Source of the DNA: Methanomassiliicoccus sp.
GTDB lineage: Archaea; Thermoplasmatota; Thermoplasmata; Methanomassiliicoccales; Methanomassiliicoccaceae
Length of the DNA stretch: 64,000 nucleotides
Direction of reading: 5' to 3'
Assembly: GCA_033485155.1 (NCBI GenBank)
Contig: JAWQJJ010000003.1
Span: 62,001 to 126,000, forward strand
Shown: positions 26,777-36,327 of the stretch, one piece after another
How the letters are laid out: every line of letters starts with the position of its first letter
How positions within the stretch are numbered: position 1 is the stretch's first letter
The notes under the pieces: model-generated
Database searches by the model: none
What the model was told of the DNA's origin: nothing
What the model saw: the letters and a program-made list of their open reading frames with translations, nothing else
Made by a program: the position numbers and the translations under genes

Positions 26777-27994
26777 TCAGGCGACCTTGTTCATGTAGTC
26801 CTCGATGGAGTCGAAGGCCTTGGCTAGCGTCTCCACAGGAGGCAGGAACACCGCGCGGAAGTGCATCTTGCCATAGGTCTCGTCGAAGCCGTGCCCCGGG
26901 ACAAGTAGGACGTGGCAGTTGTTCAGTACATCCAGTACGAAGTCCTGGTCGTTGGTCCAGTGCTTGGACTCGATCTTGGGGAAGATGTAGAACGCGCCCT
27001 TGGGGCTCGCCGTCGACAGGCCGGGAATGGAGTTGATCTTCTTCACGAGGTAGTCCCTGCGGGCCCTCAGCTTGTTGTTCATCTCCTCGAGGTGGTCCTT
27101 GGGGCCCTTGAGCGCCTCAATGACCGCCATCTGGCAGGGATTATTGGCGCTGATGCGCAGACGGAGCTGGCGCATCATGCCCTCCTTGATCTCGTCCAGC
27201 TTCCCCTGGGGGTCGCGGAAGACAGTGTATCCCAGCCTCCAACCGGGTAGTAGGTCGACCTTGGAGAACCCATTGAACATTATTATCGGCACGTCCTTGG
27301 ACAGCGCCGCTGGAGAATGATGAACGCCATCAAAGGTCATGAGGTCGTAGATCTCGTCGGAGATGATGAACAGGTCGTGCTCGCCGGCCAGGTCGGTGAT
27401 CTCTTTGAGCACCTTGTCCGAATACAGAGCTCCGGTGGGGTTGTTGGGGTTGATCACGGTGATGTACTTGGTCTTGGAAGTGATCTTCTTCCTCATGTCG
27501 TCCACGTCCGGCTGCCAGCCGTTGGATTCGTCCGCCCGGTAGGAAACCGGCTTACCACCGAAGAACTTGGTGAACTCTATGTAGGCAGGATATCCGGGCC
27601 CGGGAATCAGGACCTCATCCCCCGGCTCCACCGTCGCGGCGCTGATCATCTGTATGGCCTCGGTGACGCCGTTGGTGATGACACAATTCTCAATCCCCAC
27701 GTCGATATTGTTCTTCTGCCTCTCCTTCTCGAGGATGGCCTGACGAAGCTCGTCATAGCCTTCCGACTCGGCATACCCGTTGTCGTTGATCTCGACTGCA
27801 CGGCACAAGGCATCACGCACGTGCTTGGGGGTCTCGAAATCGAACTTATTGGGATCTCCGATGTGGAGCTTGATGATCTCAGCGCCGTTCTTCTCCAGCT
27901 CCCTCGCCGGGAGAAGGATGTCGCGAATGGCGTAGGATACATCCAACGAGCGCTTGGTCGCTTTCATCATGACCATCTTCTTTTTTCTGGCCAT
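26777..27994 (-). CDS. Class I/II aminotransferase (alanine/aspartate type)
   Basis: PLP fold-type I transaminase of 405 residues. Seen: IIKLHIGDPNKFDFETP, GYAESEGYDELR, NPNNPTGALYS, SDEIYDLMTF, the PLP Lys in FNGFSKVDLLPGWRLGY, and the C-terminal FRAVFLPP Arg. It resembles archaeal alanine aminotransferases; substrate is not certain. A TATA box (TTTATATT on the minus strand, about 28004-28011) would put the transcript start near 27981, so translation may begin at an internal ATG (27976 or 27970) rather than at 27994. Confidence 0.9.
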   Translation of the reverse strand: MARKKKMVMMKATKRSLDVSYAIRDILLPARELEKNGAEIIKLHIGDPNKFDFETPKHVRDALCRAVEINDNGYAESEGYDELRQAILEKERQKNNIDVGIENCVITNGVTEAIQMISAATVEPGDEVLIPGPGYPAYIEFTKFFGGKPVSYRADESNGWQPDVDDMRKKITSKTKYITVINPNNPTGALYSDKVLKEITDLAGEHDLFIISDEIYDLMTFDGVHHSPAALSKDVPIIMFNGFSKVDLLPGWRLGYTVFRDPQGKLDEIKEGMMRQLRLRISANNPCQMAVIEALKGPKDHLEEMNNKLRARRDYLVKKINSIPGLSTASPKGAFYIFPKIESKHWTNDQDFVLDVLNNCHVLLVPGHGFDETYGKMHFRAVFLPPVETLAKAFDSIEDYMNKVA

Positions 27995-28094
27995 GAATTG
28001 AGTCCCAATATAAACTTCCTTCGACCCCGGTAGGGAGGGATTTGCCTTACGATGTCTCGAAAAAGGTTAATTACTGCTTCGCCTACCCATCGGC

Positions 28095-30014
28095 GTGTCC
28101 CTGGTCCGACTTGGAAAGATCCCCCTGCGATGGTGCGACTCCTGCAACCTGCCAGTGCTCGAGAGCAAGGAATGCGGGCGCTGCGGCGGGGCCACCCGTC
28201 AGATGGAGATCACACCACCCGGCGACGCCCGCCCGGCCACCGTCCACGACCTGGGCTTGGCACGTGAGGTCATCGATCGGCAGTTCGGCCTGGGATGCGG
28301 GGCGGCGGTGCTCCAGGACGGCCACTTCGCACTGATGAACAAGGCCCCGGCCCTCGATCGGATGGACGAGATCATCATCGACGGCAAGGTGGCCGGTACG
28401 ATGCGCTACGACCTCGGTCGAGGGTGGGTCTTTCTGGCCCGCATGTCCGCGGCCAAGGCCATGCAGGGCCTGGTGTCCCGCGGGAGGGTGGTGGCGGATG
28501 ACGGGGCATTGAAGCCGATCCTGGGAGGATCCAACCTTCTCGCCCCCGGAGTGTTGTCGTGCAGCGATGGCATCAAGGTTGGCGACGAGCTGATCGTGGT
28601 CGACCAGGAGGGCCGGGCGTTCGCCGCAGGCATAGCCAGGATGTCTTCTGGGGATATGTCGGCGGGAAACAAGGGCATGGCGGTGAAGGTGCGCTGGTGC
28701 GAGGCCCCCGATGACGAGACGCCGGAAGGGTGTAAAGCAGGATGGCCAGAGGTTCTGGAGGCCAACCGACCAGAGATGGACCGCAAGATCGCCGAGGCGG
28801 TGAACTTCATGCGCAGGGTGATGCGTGAGAACCGTGTTCCGGCGATCGTCTCCTTCTCCGGCGGGAAGGATTCCCTGGCCACCTTCCTCCTGGGCAAGAG
28901 GACGGGAACGAAGCTTCCCCTCTTCTACATTGACACCGGACTGGAGTTCCCGGAGACGATACAGCACGTCCGGGAGGTCGCCCAGCGTCATGACGCCGAG
29001 CTTATCTTCGAGGAGGCCCCGCATGAGGCGTTCGAGGAGGGCCTGAAGGTCTTCGGCCCTCCCGGTCGTGACTACAGGTGGTGTTGCAAGACCAACAAGC
29101 TCGGCCCCACGGTGAGGGCAATCTCGAAGCACTATCCGACCGGCGTCCTGTCGTTCATCGGACAGCGCCGGTACGAGTCGGAGTCCCGTGCCTCCAAACC
29201 CCGGGTATGGGAGAACCCCTGGACCCCTGGCCAGGTGGGCGCCTCTCCGATCCAGAACTGGACCGCACTCCACGTCTGGCTGCTCATCGTGGGGGACGGG
29301 GAACCCTACAACCCGTGGTATGATCGGGGCCTCGACCGGATCGGCTGCTTTATGTGCCCCGCCTCCGACCTCGCCGAGCTGAAGCTGGTGGAAGCGAGCT
29401 CGGAAGGCTACCGCCGATGGGATGCCGTCCTGCGCAAACGGGCTCAGGACAGGGGCCTTCCGGGCGAGTGGGTGGATTATGGCATGTGGCGGTGGCGGGC
29501 GGTACCGCCGTCCATTAGGCAAGAGCTGGAGAGGGCAGGCATCACCATCACGGCCCAGCCCCGGGAACAGGGGCCGGGAGAGGGCAACCTCAGGCTGTAC
29601 ATACAGAAGGGCATCTCACCCTGCACCATGGGCTATTCCATCGAGGGAGCTTTCGACCGCTCCCTGCATCTAGACCGCTTGGCCAATGTCCTCAATATGA
29701 ACGGCGAGGTGGTCGTCAACGAGGACGAGGGATGGGTGGCAGTGGATGGTATAACGGTCTTCGACGAGGGCGCCCTGATGGGCAAGGATGCCGACGCAGA
29801 AAAATTGAAGGAAAAGGTTGAGAGAGTGCGGCGGACGGTGGTCAAGGCCGAGGAGTGCGTCGGATGCGGCGTTTGCACCGGAAGATGTAGCGAGGGTGCA
29901 CTTATGCTAAAGCTGGGCCGGGTCCACGTAGAGGTTGATAGATGCGTCCATTGCGGGCGCTGCGTGGAGCCTTGTCCGGCCATCACCTTCGGTGACAACG
30001 CCTTCGATTTCTGA
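28095..30014 (+). CDS. Zinc-ribbon/PUA/PAPS-reductase/ferredoxin multidomain protein
   Basis: 639 residues in four parts. (1) Zinc ribbon WCDSCNLPV ... CGRCGG. (2) A PUA-like domain at ~130-215. (3) A PAPS-reductase-type PP-loop domain with SFSGGKDSLATFLL, FYIDTGLEFPET, YRWCCKTNKLGP and GCFMCPASD. (4) Two C-terminal [4Fe-4S] clusters (CVGCGVCTGRC, CVHCGRCVEPCP). A GTG at 28095 is the first start after an in-frame stop. PUA plus zinc ribbon points to RNA. The architecture is known in methanogens but its reaction is not established; sulfur or Fe-S chemistry on RNA or a cofactor is likely. Confidence 0.85.
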   Translation: MSLVRLGKIPLRWCDSCNLPVLESKECGRCGGATRQMEITPPGDARPATVHDLGLAREVIDRQFGLGCGAAVLQDGHFALMNKAPALDRMDEIIIDGKVAGTMRYDLGRGWVFLARMSAAKAMQGLVSRGRVVADDGALKPILGGSNLLAPGVLSCSDGIKVGDELIVVDQEGRAFAAGIARMSSGDMSAGNKGMAVKVRWCEAPDDETPEGCKAGWPEVLEANRPEMDRKIAEAVNFMRRVMRENRVPAIVSFSGGKDSLATFLLGKRTGTKLPLFYIDTGLEFPETIQHVREVAQRHDAELIFEEAPHEAFEEGLKVFGPPGRDYRWCCKTNKLGPTVRAISKHYPTGVLSFIGQRRYESESRASKPRVWENPWTPGQVGASPIQNWTALHVWLLIVGDGEPYNPWYDRGLDRIGCFMCPASDLAELKLVEASSEGYRRWDAVLRKRAQDRGLPGEWVDYGMWRWRAVPPSIRQELERAGITITAQPREQGPGEGNLRLYIQKGISPCTMGYSIEGAFDRSLHLDRLANVLNMNGEVVVNEDEGWVAVDGITVFDEGALMGKDADAEKLKEKVERVRRTVVKAEECVGCGVCTGRCSEGALMLKLGRVHVEVDRCVHCGRCVEPCPAITFGDNAFDF

Positions 30015-30071
30015 CCTTCCGAACAAATAGATGAGGGAAGGGGTTTCCGACGTCCTCGATAGCCCCCGCGT

Positions 30072-31313
30072 TCACCGCACGAAGTCTATCCCGTCATCGT
30101 CGGCAGGGGCCTGCCTCTGTGGCTGCGGCCTGGCCGGCTGGGGCTGGGCACCAAGCTTGGACTTGGGGATGTCGTTCTCCAGGGCACCGAGCCTGCTGGT
30201 CGGCTGTCCGCCCTTGCCGTACATGTACTTGGAGGACGCGCCGGTGACAATAAGGAGGATCTTGATGGTACCCTCCAGCTCGGGGTCCACGGAGCAACCC
30301 CAGATGATCCTGGCACGCTCGTTAACGCTGTTGGTGACGATCTCGGCCGCCCTCTGGGCCTCACCCACTGACATGTCCGGGCCCCCGACAACGCGGATCA
30401 GCGCACCCTTGGCGTCCTTCAGGTTGATCTCGCCCAGCAATGGGGAAGTGAGCGCTTCGTGGACAGCGGCCTTGACCCGGTCGTCGTCCTCGGTGGTCGC
30501 CTCGCCGATGCCGACGAAAGCCACCCCGCCCTCCTTCATGACCGTCTGGATATCGGCGTAGTCAAGGTTGACCAGGCCGGGCTTGGTTATGATCTCGGTG
30601 AGCCCCTTGATGGTCTGCATGAGGACTTCATCGGCGACCTTGAAAGCCGCGTCCACCGGTAGCTTCGGAACGAGCTCCAGAAGCTTGTCGTTCGGAACCA
30701 CGATGGTGGTGTCGCACACCGACCTCAGCTTGTTGAGGCCGATCATGGCGTTCTCAGCGCGGACGGTCCCTTCGGCCTTGAACGGGAAAGTGACCACACC
30801 GATGGTGAGCGCCCGGATCTGCTCCTTGGCGATCGAGGCAACGTAGTGCGCGGAACCGGTGCCGGTGCCGCCACCCATGCCAGCGGTGACGAATACGATG
30901 TTGGAACCGGTAAGGAACTGGCGGATGTCATTGTCGTTCTCTCGGGCTGCCGCCTCTCCGTTCTCGGGCAGGGCTCCGGCTCCCATACCGCGGGTGGTGC
31001 TCTTGCCGATGAGGATCTTCTTCGGCGCACGGATGGTCAACAGGTGCTTGGCATCGGTGTTGATGGCACACAACTGAGCGCCGCTGATGCCGGCATCAAC
31101 GCAGCGGTTGATGGTGTTGGAACCGCCTCCGCCGCAGCCGATGATCTTAATGCAGACATCAAGCTTGGCGGCCATTTCGAGAATCTCTCTGTCGGTGTCG
31201 GACAATTCCTGCTGCTGAACCGGGGCAGGCGCCGGCGCGGGCTCAACAGGTCTCGCTACCAGCTTCTCCTTGTAGTCACTACCTAGTGCGTTCTTTACCA
31301 ACGAATTTGGCAT
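30072..31313 (-). CDS. ftsZ: Cell division GTPase FtsZ
   Basis: Tubulin-fold GTPase that forms the division ring. IKIIGCGGGGSNTINR, the tubulin signature GGGTGTGSAHY, NDKLLELVPKLPVD and the T7 loop region VNLDYADIQTVM are all present. A Pro/Gln-rich linker leads to a short conserved end, DDGIDFVR, likely the binding peptide for partners such as SepF. The ATG at 31313 is supported by a TATAAA box at 31351-31358; the longer frame upstream to 31415 crosses this promoter. Confidence 0.95.
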   Translation of the reverse strand: MPNSLVKNALGSDYKEKLVARPVEPAPAPAPVQQQELSDTDREILEMAAKLDVCIKIIGCGGGGSNTINRCVDAGISGAQLCAINTDAKHLLTIRAPKKILIGKSTTRGMGAGALPENGEAAARENDNDIRQFLTGSNIVFVTAGMGGGTGTGSAHYVASIAKEQIRALTIGVVTFPFKAEGTVRAENAMIGLNKLRSVCDTTIVVPNDKLLELVPKLPVDAAFKVADEVLMQTIKGLTEIITKPGLVNLDYADIQTVMKEGGVAFVGIGEATTEDDDRVKAAVHEALTSPLLGEINLKDAKGALIRVVGGPDMSVGEAQRAAEIVTNSVNERARIIWGCSVDPELEGTIKILLIVTGASSKYMYGKGGQPTSRLGALENDIPKSKLGAQPQPARPQPQRQAPADDDGIDFVR

Positions 31314-31486
31314 AAGTGCATCCCTCGTCTGACGGAACCGCCTCTCTGGCATATAAATTTTGCTAGTTCCATATGGCTCATAAAAATATACTGGGCAGAT
31401 GTCTCCGACCCACATATCAAAGAGCGGGAGGAAGGTGTCTCAAGGAATTGTGTCGGACGATAGTCGGACGATATTTTTTTAATCCT

Positions 31487-32596
31487 CTACCATGGAAGCT
31501 TGAGGATATGAATGCTTACCGCCCCCTCCAGACTCCTGAATCCCTCAAGATATGCTCCCTCGGCCGTTACCGGGAGAAGGTACGACGTCAGCTTGACGCA
31601 GGTGAGCGCCACCGCATACATTGTGGCCGCCGCTTCGCGGTCTCCCGCCCGGATTCTTGGCCCAAGGCCAGTTTGGTACCTTCGAAGGAAATCGCCAATG
31701 AAATCGTGGAGCGCATCGATGGCTTCCATGCGCCGACCGCCGTTGCTCAACTCCTCGATCGATTTAGTAAATCCGCGCAGGGCGGTGAGCTCCTTGCGGC
31801 CTTCATCGGAGATCGCTTCATCGTCCACTGTGGGTCGGAAGGTGATGTTGACACCTATCTCGAGCACGAAAGCGCGTAGGTCATGACGCAGGGCGGCTTC
31901 CTTGGTCCGCTCCTCGATCGTTTCCCTTGTTTCATCGAAGCTGCGGTTGCGGGAGGCTTTCATGGCCTTGCGGAGAGGTTCCTCGATAGCCCCGCTGTAT
32001 ACGCCCATCCTCGTAAGGTCAGGGGCCATTTTGAGGAAGTCAGAGAGATAATCCCTGAGCTGCTCGGCGCTCCGGAAACGGTGCTTGGCCTGGTCCAGGC
32101 AGAACCCGATATCTCGTACCGACTCCATGACCTCCCCGTCCATGAACGTCTCCCTGGATAGCTCGGCGAGGGCGACGATATCGTCCACCGGGATCTCCTT
32201 TCTCTTGGACATCGCTGCCTGGAGCATGGTCTGCTCGTAAAGGGACGCGTAGATTGTGGCATGGGGGCCCACATATTCCCCGAGGAATCCTTGCACTGCC
32301 TTGCGCACGGCCCGGCTGGGGTGGACCATATCCGCTAGGATGATCGAGAGCATGACCCGGTCCCCGGCGAGTTCGGTTAGTATCTCCGCGACGGCCTTTC
32401 TTACTCGCTCATCCTCATGACCATAGTTCCTGAGCAGGAGAAGGATAGTGTCCTGGGGCTTGTTGGTGGCACGCTTCACCAGCCTACGCTTGACCTTTTC
32501 CGCGTCCGATCGAAGGTCAGAGGCGAGGGAGTCAAGCATGTTAGCCTCAAGCCGTTCCTCTTCGTACTTCTTGCCGAAAATACCAATGAACGACAT
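31487..32596 (-). CDS. Helical-repeat (HEAT-like) hypothetical protein
   Basis: 369 residues, almost all alpha-helical. Residues ~40-115 contain HEAT-type repeats, for example HEDERVRKAVAEILTELAGD and HPSRAVRKAVQGFLGEYVG. The rest is helical with many charged residues and no recognised active site or membrane segment. It lies upstream of ftsZ on the same strand with a gap of about 170 nt that holds the ftsZ promoter, so any link to division is only positional. Likely a scaffold or interaction protein. Confidence 0.7.
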   Translation of the reverse strand: MSFIGIFGKKYEEERLEANMLDSLASDLRSDAEKVKRRLVKRATNKPQDTILLLLRNYGHEDERVRKAVAEILTELAGDRVMLSIILADMVHPSRAVRKAVQGFLGEYVGPHATIYASLYEQTMLQAAMSKRKEIPVDDIVALAELSRETFMDGEVMESVRDIGFCLDQAKHRFRSAEQLRDYLSDFLKMAPDLTRMGVYSGAIEEPLRKAMKASRNRSFDETRETIEERTKEAALRHDLRAFVLEIGVNITFRPTVDDEAISDEGRKELTALRGFTKSIEELSNGGRRMEAIDALHDFIGDFLRRYQTGLGPRIRAGDREAAATMYAVALTCVKLTSYLLPVTAEGAYLEGFRSLEGAVSIHILKLPW

Positions 32597-32829
32597 CGGC
32601 CTTACCCTGGTCGCCAGTAAAATTTGAGAGCTACAAATAGATTGGCATCCAGCTATTATAATCTGGTAACGCCGTGGTCGCGATGCCAGACGGTCGATTT
32701 CGTGACATTATTATCGACCAACATCAAATAGTACTGGCACATGCTGGATGGAAGGTTCTGAAATATTTTTATCAAAACCTATATATGGCCGCGGCTCATT
32801 AGACCAAAAAACCGGGAACGAGGAATACC

Positions 32830-33189
32830 ATGAGCGAGCTTTCGCCTGTAAGGAGCGCTTTGGACCAGATCAAGGGTCAGGATCACGTCCTGGACGCTTC
32901 TCTGGTGTCCCGCGGAGGCATGTACATCATGGGCGGACCCTTGAAGGGTATCCACCGTGAGACCTTCGCCGCCATGTCGGCCATCATCCTAGGTGCAGCG
33001 GAAACGACTTCTACCGAGCTCAAGGACAAGCTCACCAAGATCTCCATCGACCTAACCGAGCAGAGCTTGGTCATTGTAGGCATCGGGACGAAGTACCTTG
33101 TCACCGTCCTCATGGACCAGAACGGGGACAAAGACAAGGTGGTCGCCCTGACGCGTGAGCTACTGGCGAACGCGGAGTCGATCCTCTAG
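32830..33189 (+). CDS. Roadblock/LC7 domain protein
   Basis: 119-residue single-domain protein with the roadblock pattern: N-terminal helix, GQDHVLDASLVSRGGMYI (strand-turn-strand), a long helix FAAMSAIILGAAETTSTELK, SLVIVGIGTKYLVTVLMD, and a C-terminal helix. Prokaryotic roadblock proteins regulate small Ras-like GTPases or act in signalling. No such GTPase is adjacent. A TATATAT box at 32780-32786 lies 44-50 nt upstream of the ATG. Confidence 0.8.
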   Translation: MSELSPVRSALDQIKGQDHVLDASLVSRGGMYIMGGPLKGIHRETFAAMSAIILGAAETTSTELKDKLTKISIDLTEQSLVIVGIGTKYLVTVLMDQNGDKDKVVALTRELLANAESIL

Positions 33190-33245
33190 TCGCCAACCTG
33201 CCCTAATTTTTTGTCGTCATGGCAGCGTCAGCTATGCTTGGAGAC

Positions 33246-33902
33246 TCACATGCGTCGGAATCCGCGCCGAAGCCACCGCAAGACGCTAACCATGCCTGAT
33301 TGAGCCGAACGCGAGAGACCCTGGCCCGAGCCGAAAGCCCTGCTCCGATGATCTCGTATCGCCTTTAGCACATCATGATGGTCCCGGCAATCATCCGGGA
33401 GTTCGGTGTACGCCCGACCGATGGCCTGATTGTAATGGGCATCGCTGCCTCCCACCATGGGAAGCCCCATCGCCTTTGCCAAACGCTTGGCGGCGATGTT
33501 TCCTTTGCGCTTGGACCGTCCGTTGGCGACCTCCACCGCGTCGAACTGATGGCCCCGCACGTTCCTCTCACCGAGGCCGGACCAGGCCCTATAGGGATGA
33601 GGTGCGATGGCAATCCCCCCCGCAGCGTGGATGAGGTCTATGGTCTCGCCCACCGGGCGCCCCCGCGGTATCACCTCCGTGATGCCCAGGGCCAGAATGT
33701 GCCCTCCAGTCGAGGAGACCTCCATCGCCGGTACGATGATGATCCCGGCGCCGACGGTCGCCTCCTTGTGGGCTTCGAAGACGTTATGATCGGAGATGGC
33801 CACCGCTCCTAGCTCCAGCTCCTTGCACCGGACGATGATCTCCTCCACCGACTGCCGGCCATCGTCGGAGTGGGTGGAGTGGACATGAAGGTCGGCCCTC
33901 AT
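33246..33902 (-). CDS. PHP-domain phosphoesterase
   Basis: 218 residues of the PHP metal-dependent phosphoesterase family. Metal ligands are seen in RADLHVHSTHSDDG, VAISDHNVFE, PAMEVSS, IAPHPYRAWSG and GGSDAHYNQAIG. The substrate is unknown; relatives act on nucleotides or on 5' RNA/DNA phosphates. The ATG at 33902 overlaps the metG stop (ATGA), so it is coupled to methionyl-tRNA synthetase. A paralogue is at 42076-42993. Confidence 0.87.
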   Translation of the reverse strand: MRADLHVHSTHSDDGRQSVEEIIVRCKELELGAVAISDHNVFEAHKEATVGAGIIIVPAMEVSSTGGHILALGITEVIPRGRPVGETIDLIHAAGGIAIAPHPYRAWSGLGERNVRGHQFDAVEVANGRSKRKGNIAAKRLAKAMGLPMVGGSDAHYNQAIGRAYTELPDDCRDHHDVLKAIRDHRSRAFGSGQGLSRSAQSGMVSVLRWLRRGFRRM

Positions 33903-36115
33903 CGTACAGTGGCCCCGCTGGGTAACCTGGGATCAGCCACCACCGGTGCGCCGTCCATGGTGAAGAACGCCAGGCCCTCCTCTGCATCGGGGGAGGGCAG
34001 GAACACCGCAACCTTGGCCCCCTCGGCGACATCCGGACATTGGCACCTGATCTCGCGGCCGATGTCTACCTTACCCTTGCCGGTCACCGTGCCGATCTTG
34101 AGGACAAGCTTTTGGAAGTCTTTGAACTCGATCTGCTTCTCCCCCGGGACCATGCCGCTGTTGACCGCGTCGCCGGGTTTGGCGTCCGTCGGCGGGGAGA
34201 GCAGCGTCACTAGTTCCCCAGCCTCGGCGGCCAGGAGCATGCCCTGCGACTCATATCCCCTCAGCTTGGCGGGCTTGAGATTGGAGACCACTACGACCTT
34301 GCGGCCTTTCAGTTCCTCAGGAGAGTAGTATGCCTTGAGCCCGGCCACGATCTGCACCTTCCTGCCGATGTCGACCTGCATGAGCAGCAGGGAGTCGGCG
34401 TTGGGATGATTTCCCGCCTCGATGATCTGGCCGACCTTGAGATTAAGGGTTGTAAATCCGTTGAACGCCGAGCTGGCATCATCCTTTTCAACGATGATCT
34501 TCGAGAACAGGGGCTTGGGCTCCAGCATCTTCTGTCCACCATGGAGAGGGACATCAATGGCCTTCCAGCCCGCCGCTTCCAGCTCGCCTTCCTGCCCCAG
34601 GAGCTTCCAAGCCCCCCGGGCCGAGCGGGGCATGAACGGATAGCTCATGATCGCCAGGGCCTTCACCAACTCGAGGTTCAGGTTCAACGCGGAACCGCAG
34701 GCCACCCGGTCCTTCTTTATCAGTGCCCACGGCCCGACCCCGTCGAAGTATCGGTTGCCGAACTGGGCCAGGTCCATTATCCCCTTCAGCGCGCGCTTGA
34801 ACTCGCATGCCTCTAGGTCAGAAGCGACCTGTTTGCGGGCGGTCTCGATGGCATCCCAGACCTCCCTACGGTCGACGTCCGAGCCCACGTATTCCGGCAC
34901 CATGCCATAGTGCTTGTAGGTGAAGCTCATGACCCGATGGTAGAAGTTGCCGAGCGTGGCCACCAGCTCATTGTTGACCTTGGTCTCGAAGTCCGCCCAC
35001 GAGAAGTCGGAGTCCTTGTTCTCGGGCATGTTGACCGCCACGTAGTAGCGGATGGCGTCGACCTCGAACTTCTGCAACATGGAGGGGATGTCGATGCTGT
35101 TCCCGCGGCTCTTGGAAAGCTTATCGCCCTTGAAGGTCAGGAACTCGTTGGCCGGGACGTCATAGGGGAGGTTTAGATTTCCGTAACCCATGAGCATCGC
35201 CGGCCAGATGATTGTATGGAATGGGATGTTATCCTTTCCCAGGAAGTAGTAGCTGCGCACCGAGGGGTCCTCCCAATACGCTTTCCACGCATCAGGCCGT
35301 CCGACCATCTTGGCCCACTCCTTGGACGCCGATAGATAACCTATGACCGCGTCGAACCACACATAGACGACCTTACCCTCCCAGCCAGGGATGGGCACCG
35401 GGATCCCCCAGGCCATATCCCGGGTTATGGGGCGGTCCTGCAGCCCAGCCTCCAACCAGTTCCTGGTGAACAGCCTGACCGAGGACTTCCAGTTCTCTTT
35501 GCCCTCCACCCAGTCGAGGAGAGGTTGCTGGAACTCCGAGAGTTTGAGGAAATAGTGCTCGGTCTCCCTCATCTCCGGCTCGGTGTTGCAGTGCAAGCAG
35601 GTCGCATCCTCCAGCTCCCCGCCCTCGAAGGTCTTCCCGCATTTTTCGCACTGATCGCCCCTTGCCTTCTCGTTGCCGCAGGAGGGGCACCTTCCCTCCA
35701 CGTAGCGGTCGGGTAGGAACTTCGCGCATCGCGGGCAATAGTACTGCTGGGTGCCCTTCTTGTAAAGGTATCCCTTATCCCTCAAGGTCAGGAACACGTC
35801 GTCCACGACCTCGAAGTGGTTTTCCGTGTGGGTCTTGGTGAAGAGCGAGAACTCGATATCTAAGCCTTCGATCGCCCGCTTGTTGATCTCATGGTACCGC
35901 TCGGCGATGACCTCGGGGGTCACCCCCTCCTTCTCGGCCTTAACGGTAATGGGCGTTCCATGCTGGTCGGAACCGGACACCATGAGCACCTCGTTGCCGA
36001 TCAGTCGGTGATACTTGGAGAATATGTCGGGGGGCAGGAGGGAACCGGCCACGTGCCCCAGGTGGATGGGGGCGTTCGCATATGGCCAGGCGACGCATAC
36101 TAGGACCTTTACCAT
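33899..36115 (-). CDS. metG: Methionyl-tRNA synthetase
   Basis: 738 residues. Class Ia signatures are AWPYANAPIHLGHVAG (HIGH) and KLSKSRGNS (KMSKS). The connecting domain carries a double zinc knuckle (CPRC, CPSC, CEKC, CLHC). A C-terminal EMAP/Trbp111-type tRNA-binding domain (LNLKVGQIIEAGNHPNADSL) is fused; near the end a second segment (FQKLVLKIGTVTGKGKVDIG) looks like a partial repeat of that domain. A TATA-like TTAAAT near 36143-36149 makes it nearly leaderless. Coupled to a PHP gene. Confidence 0.96.
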   Translation of the reverse strand: MVKVLVCVAWPYANAPIHLGHVAGSLLPPDIFSKYHRLIGNEVLMVSGSDQHGTPITVKAEKEGVTPEVIAERYHEINKRAIEGLDIEFSLFTKTHTENHFEVVDDVFLTLRDKGYLYKKGTQQYYCPRCAKFLPDRYVEGRCPSCGNEKARGDQCEKCGKTFEGGELEDATCLHCNTEPEMRETEHYFLKLSEFQQPLLDWVEGKENWKSSVRLFTRNWLEAGLQDRPITRDMAWGIPVPIPGWEGKVVYVWFDAVIGYLSASKEWAKMVGRPDAWKAYWEDPSVRSYYFLGKDNIPFHTIIWPAMLMGYGNLNLPYDVPANEFLTFKGDKLSKSRGNSIDIPSMLQKFEVDAIRYYVAVNMPENKDSDFSWADFETKVNNELVATLGNFYHRVMSFTYKHYGMVPEYVGSDVDRREVWDAIETARKQVASDLEACEFKRALKGIMDLAQFGNRYFDGVGPWALIKKDRVACGSALNLNLELVKALAIMSYPFMPRSARGAWKLLGQEGELEAAGWKAIDVPLHGGQKMLEPKPLFSKIIVEKDDASSAFNGFTTLNLKVGQIIEAGNHPNADSLLLMQVDIGRKVQIVAGLKAYYSPEELKGRKVVVVSNLKPAKLRGYESQGMLLAAEAGELVTLLSPPTDAKPGDAVNSGMVPGEKQIEFKDFQKLVLKIGTVTGKGKVDIGREIRCQCPDVAEGAKVAVFLPSPDAEEGLAFFTMDGAPVVADPRLPSGATVR

Positions 36116-36150
36116 TATATCGCCTGTGGATTGTGGAGGAAGGATTTAAC

Positions 36151-36199
36151 GATGATGCGCCCCCCGCCGAAAGGACGGAAGGGTGAGGATCGCATCATC
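36151..36199. ncRNA. Candidate structured element between metG and the ABCE1 gene
   Basis: GATGATGCG (36151-36159) pairs with CGCATCATC (36191-36199). Inside, CCC pairs with GGG and CCGCC pairs with GG-A-CGG around a GAAA (GNRA) tetraloop. The metG and ABCE1 TATA boxes place this element outside both mRNAs, but no clear promoter of its own is visible. It may be a small RNA or a DNA site. Confidence 0.3.
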
Positions 36200-36327
36200 C
36201 CTTAGGTGCTCAGGTCCATGTTCCGGGATGGGGGTGGATGGTGTACCACGACTGGCGTAGGACCTCGGGCCGGCGGGGACCGGGCCCTCCCATCACCTTT
36301 TTATCAACGGGGTCTATTGCGTGGAAC

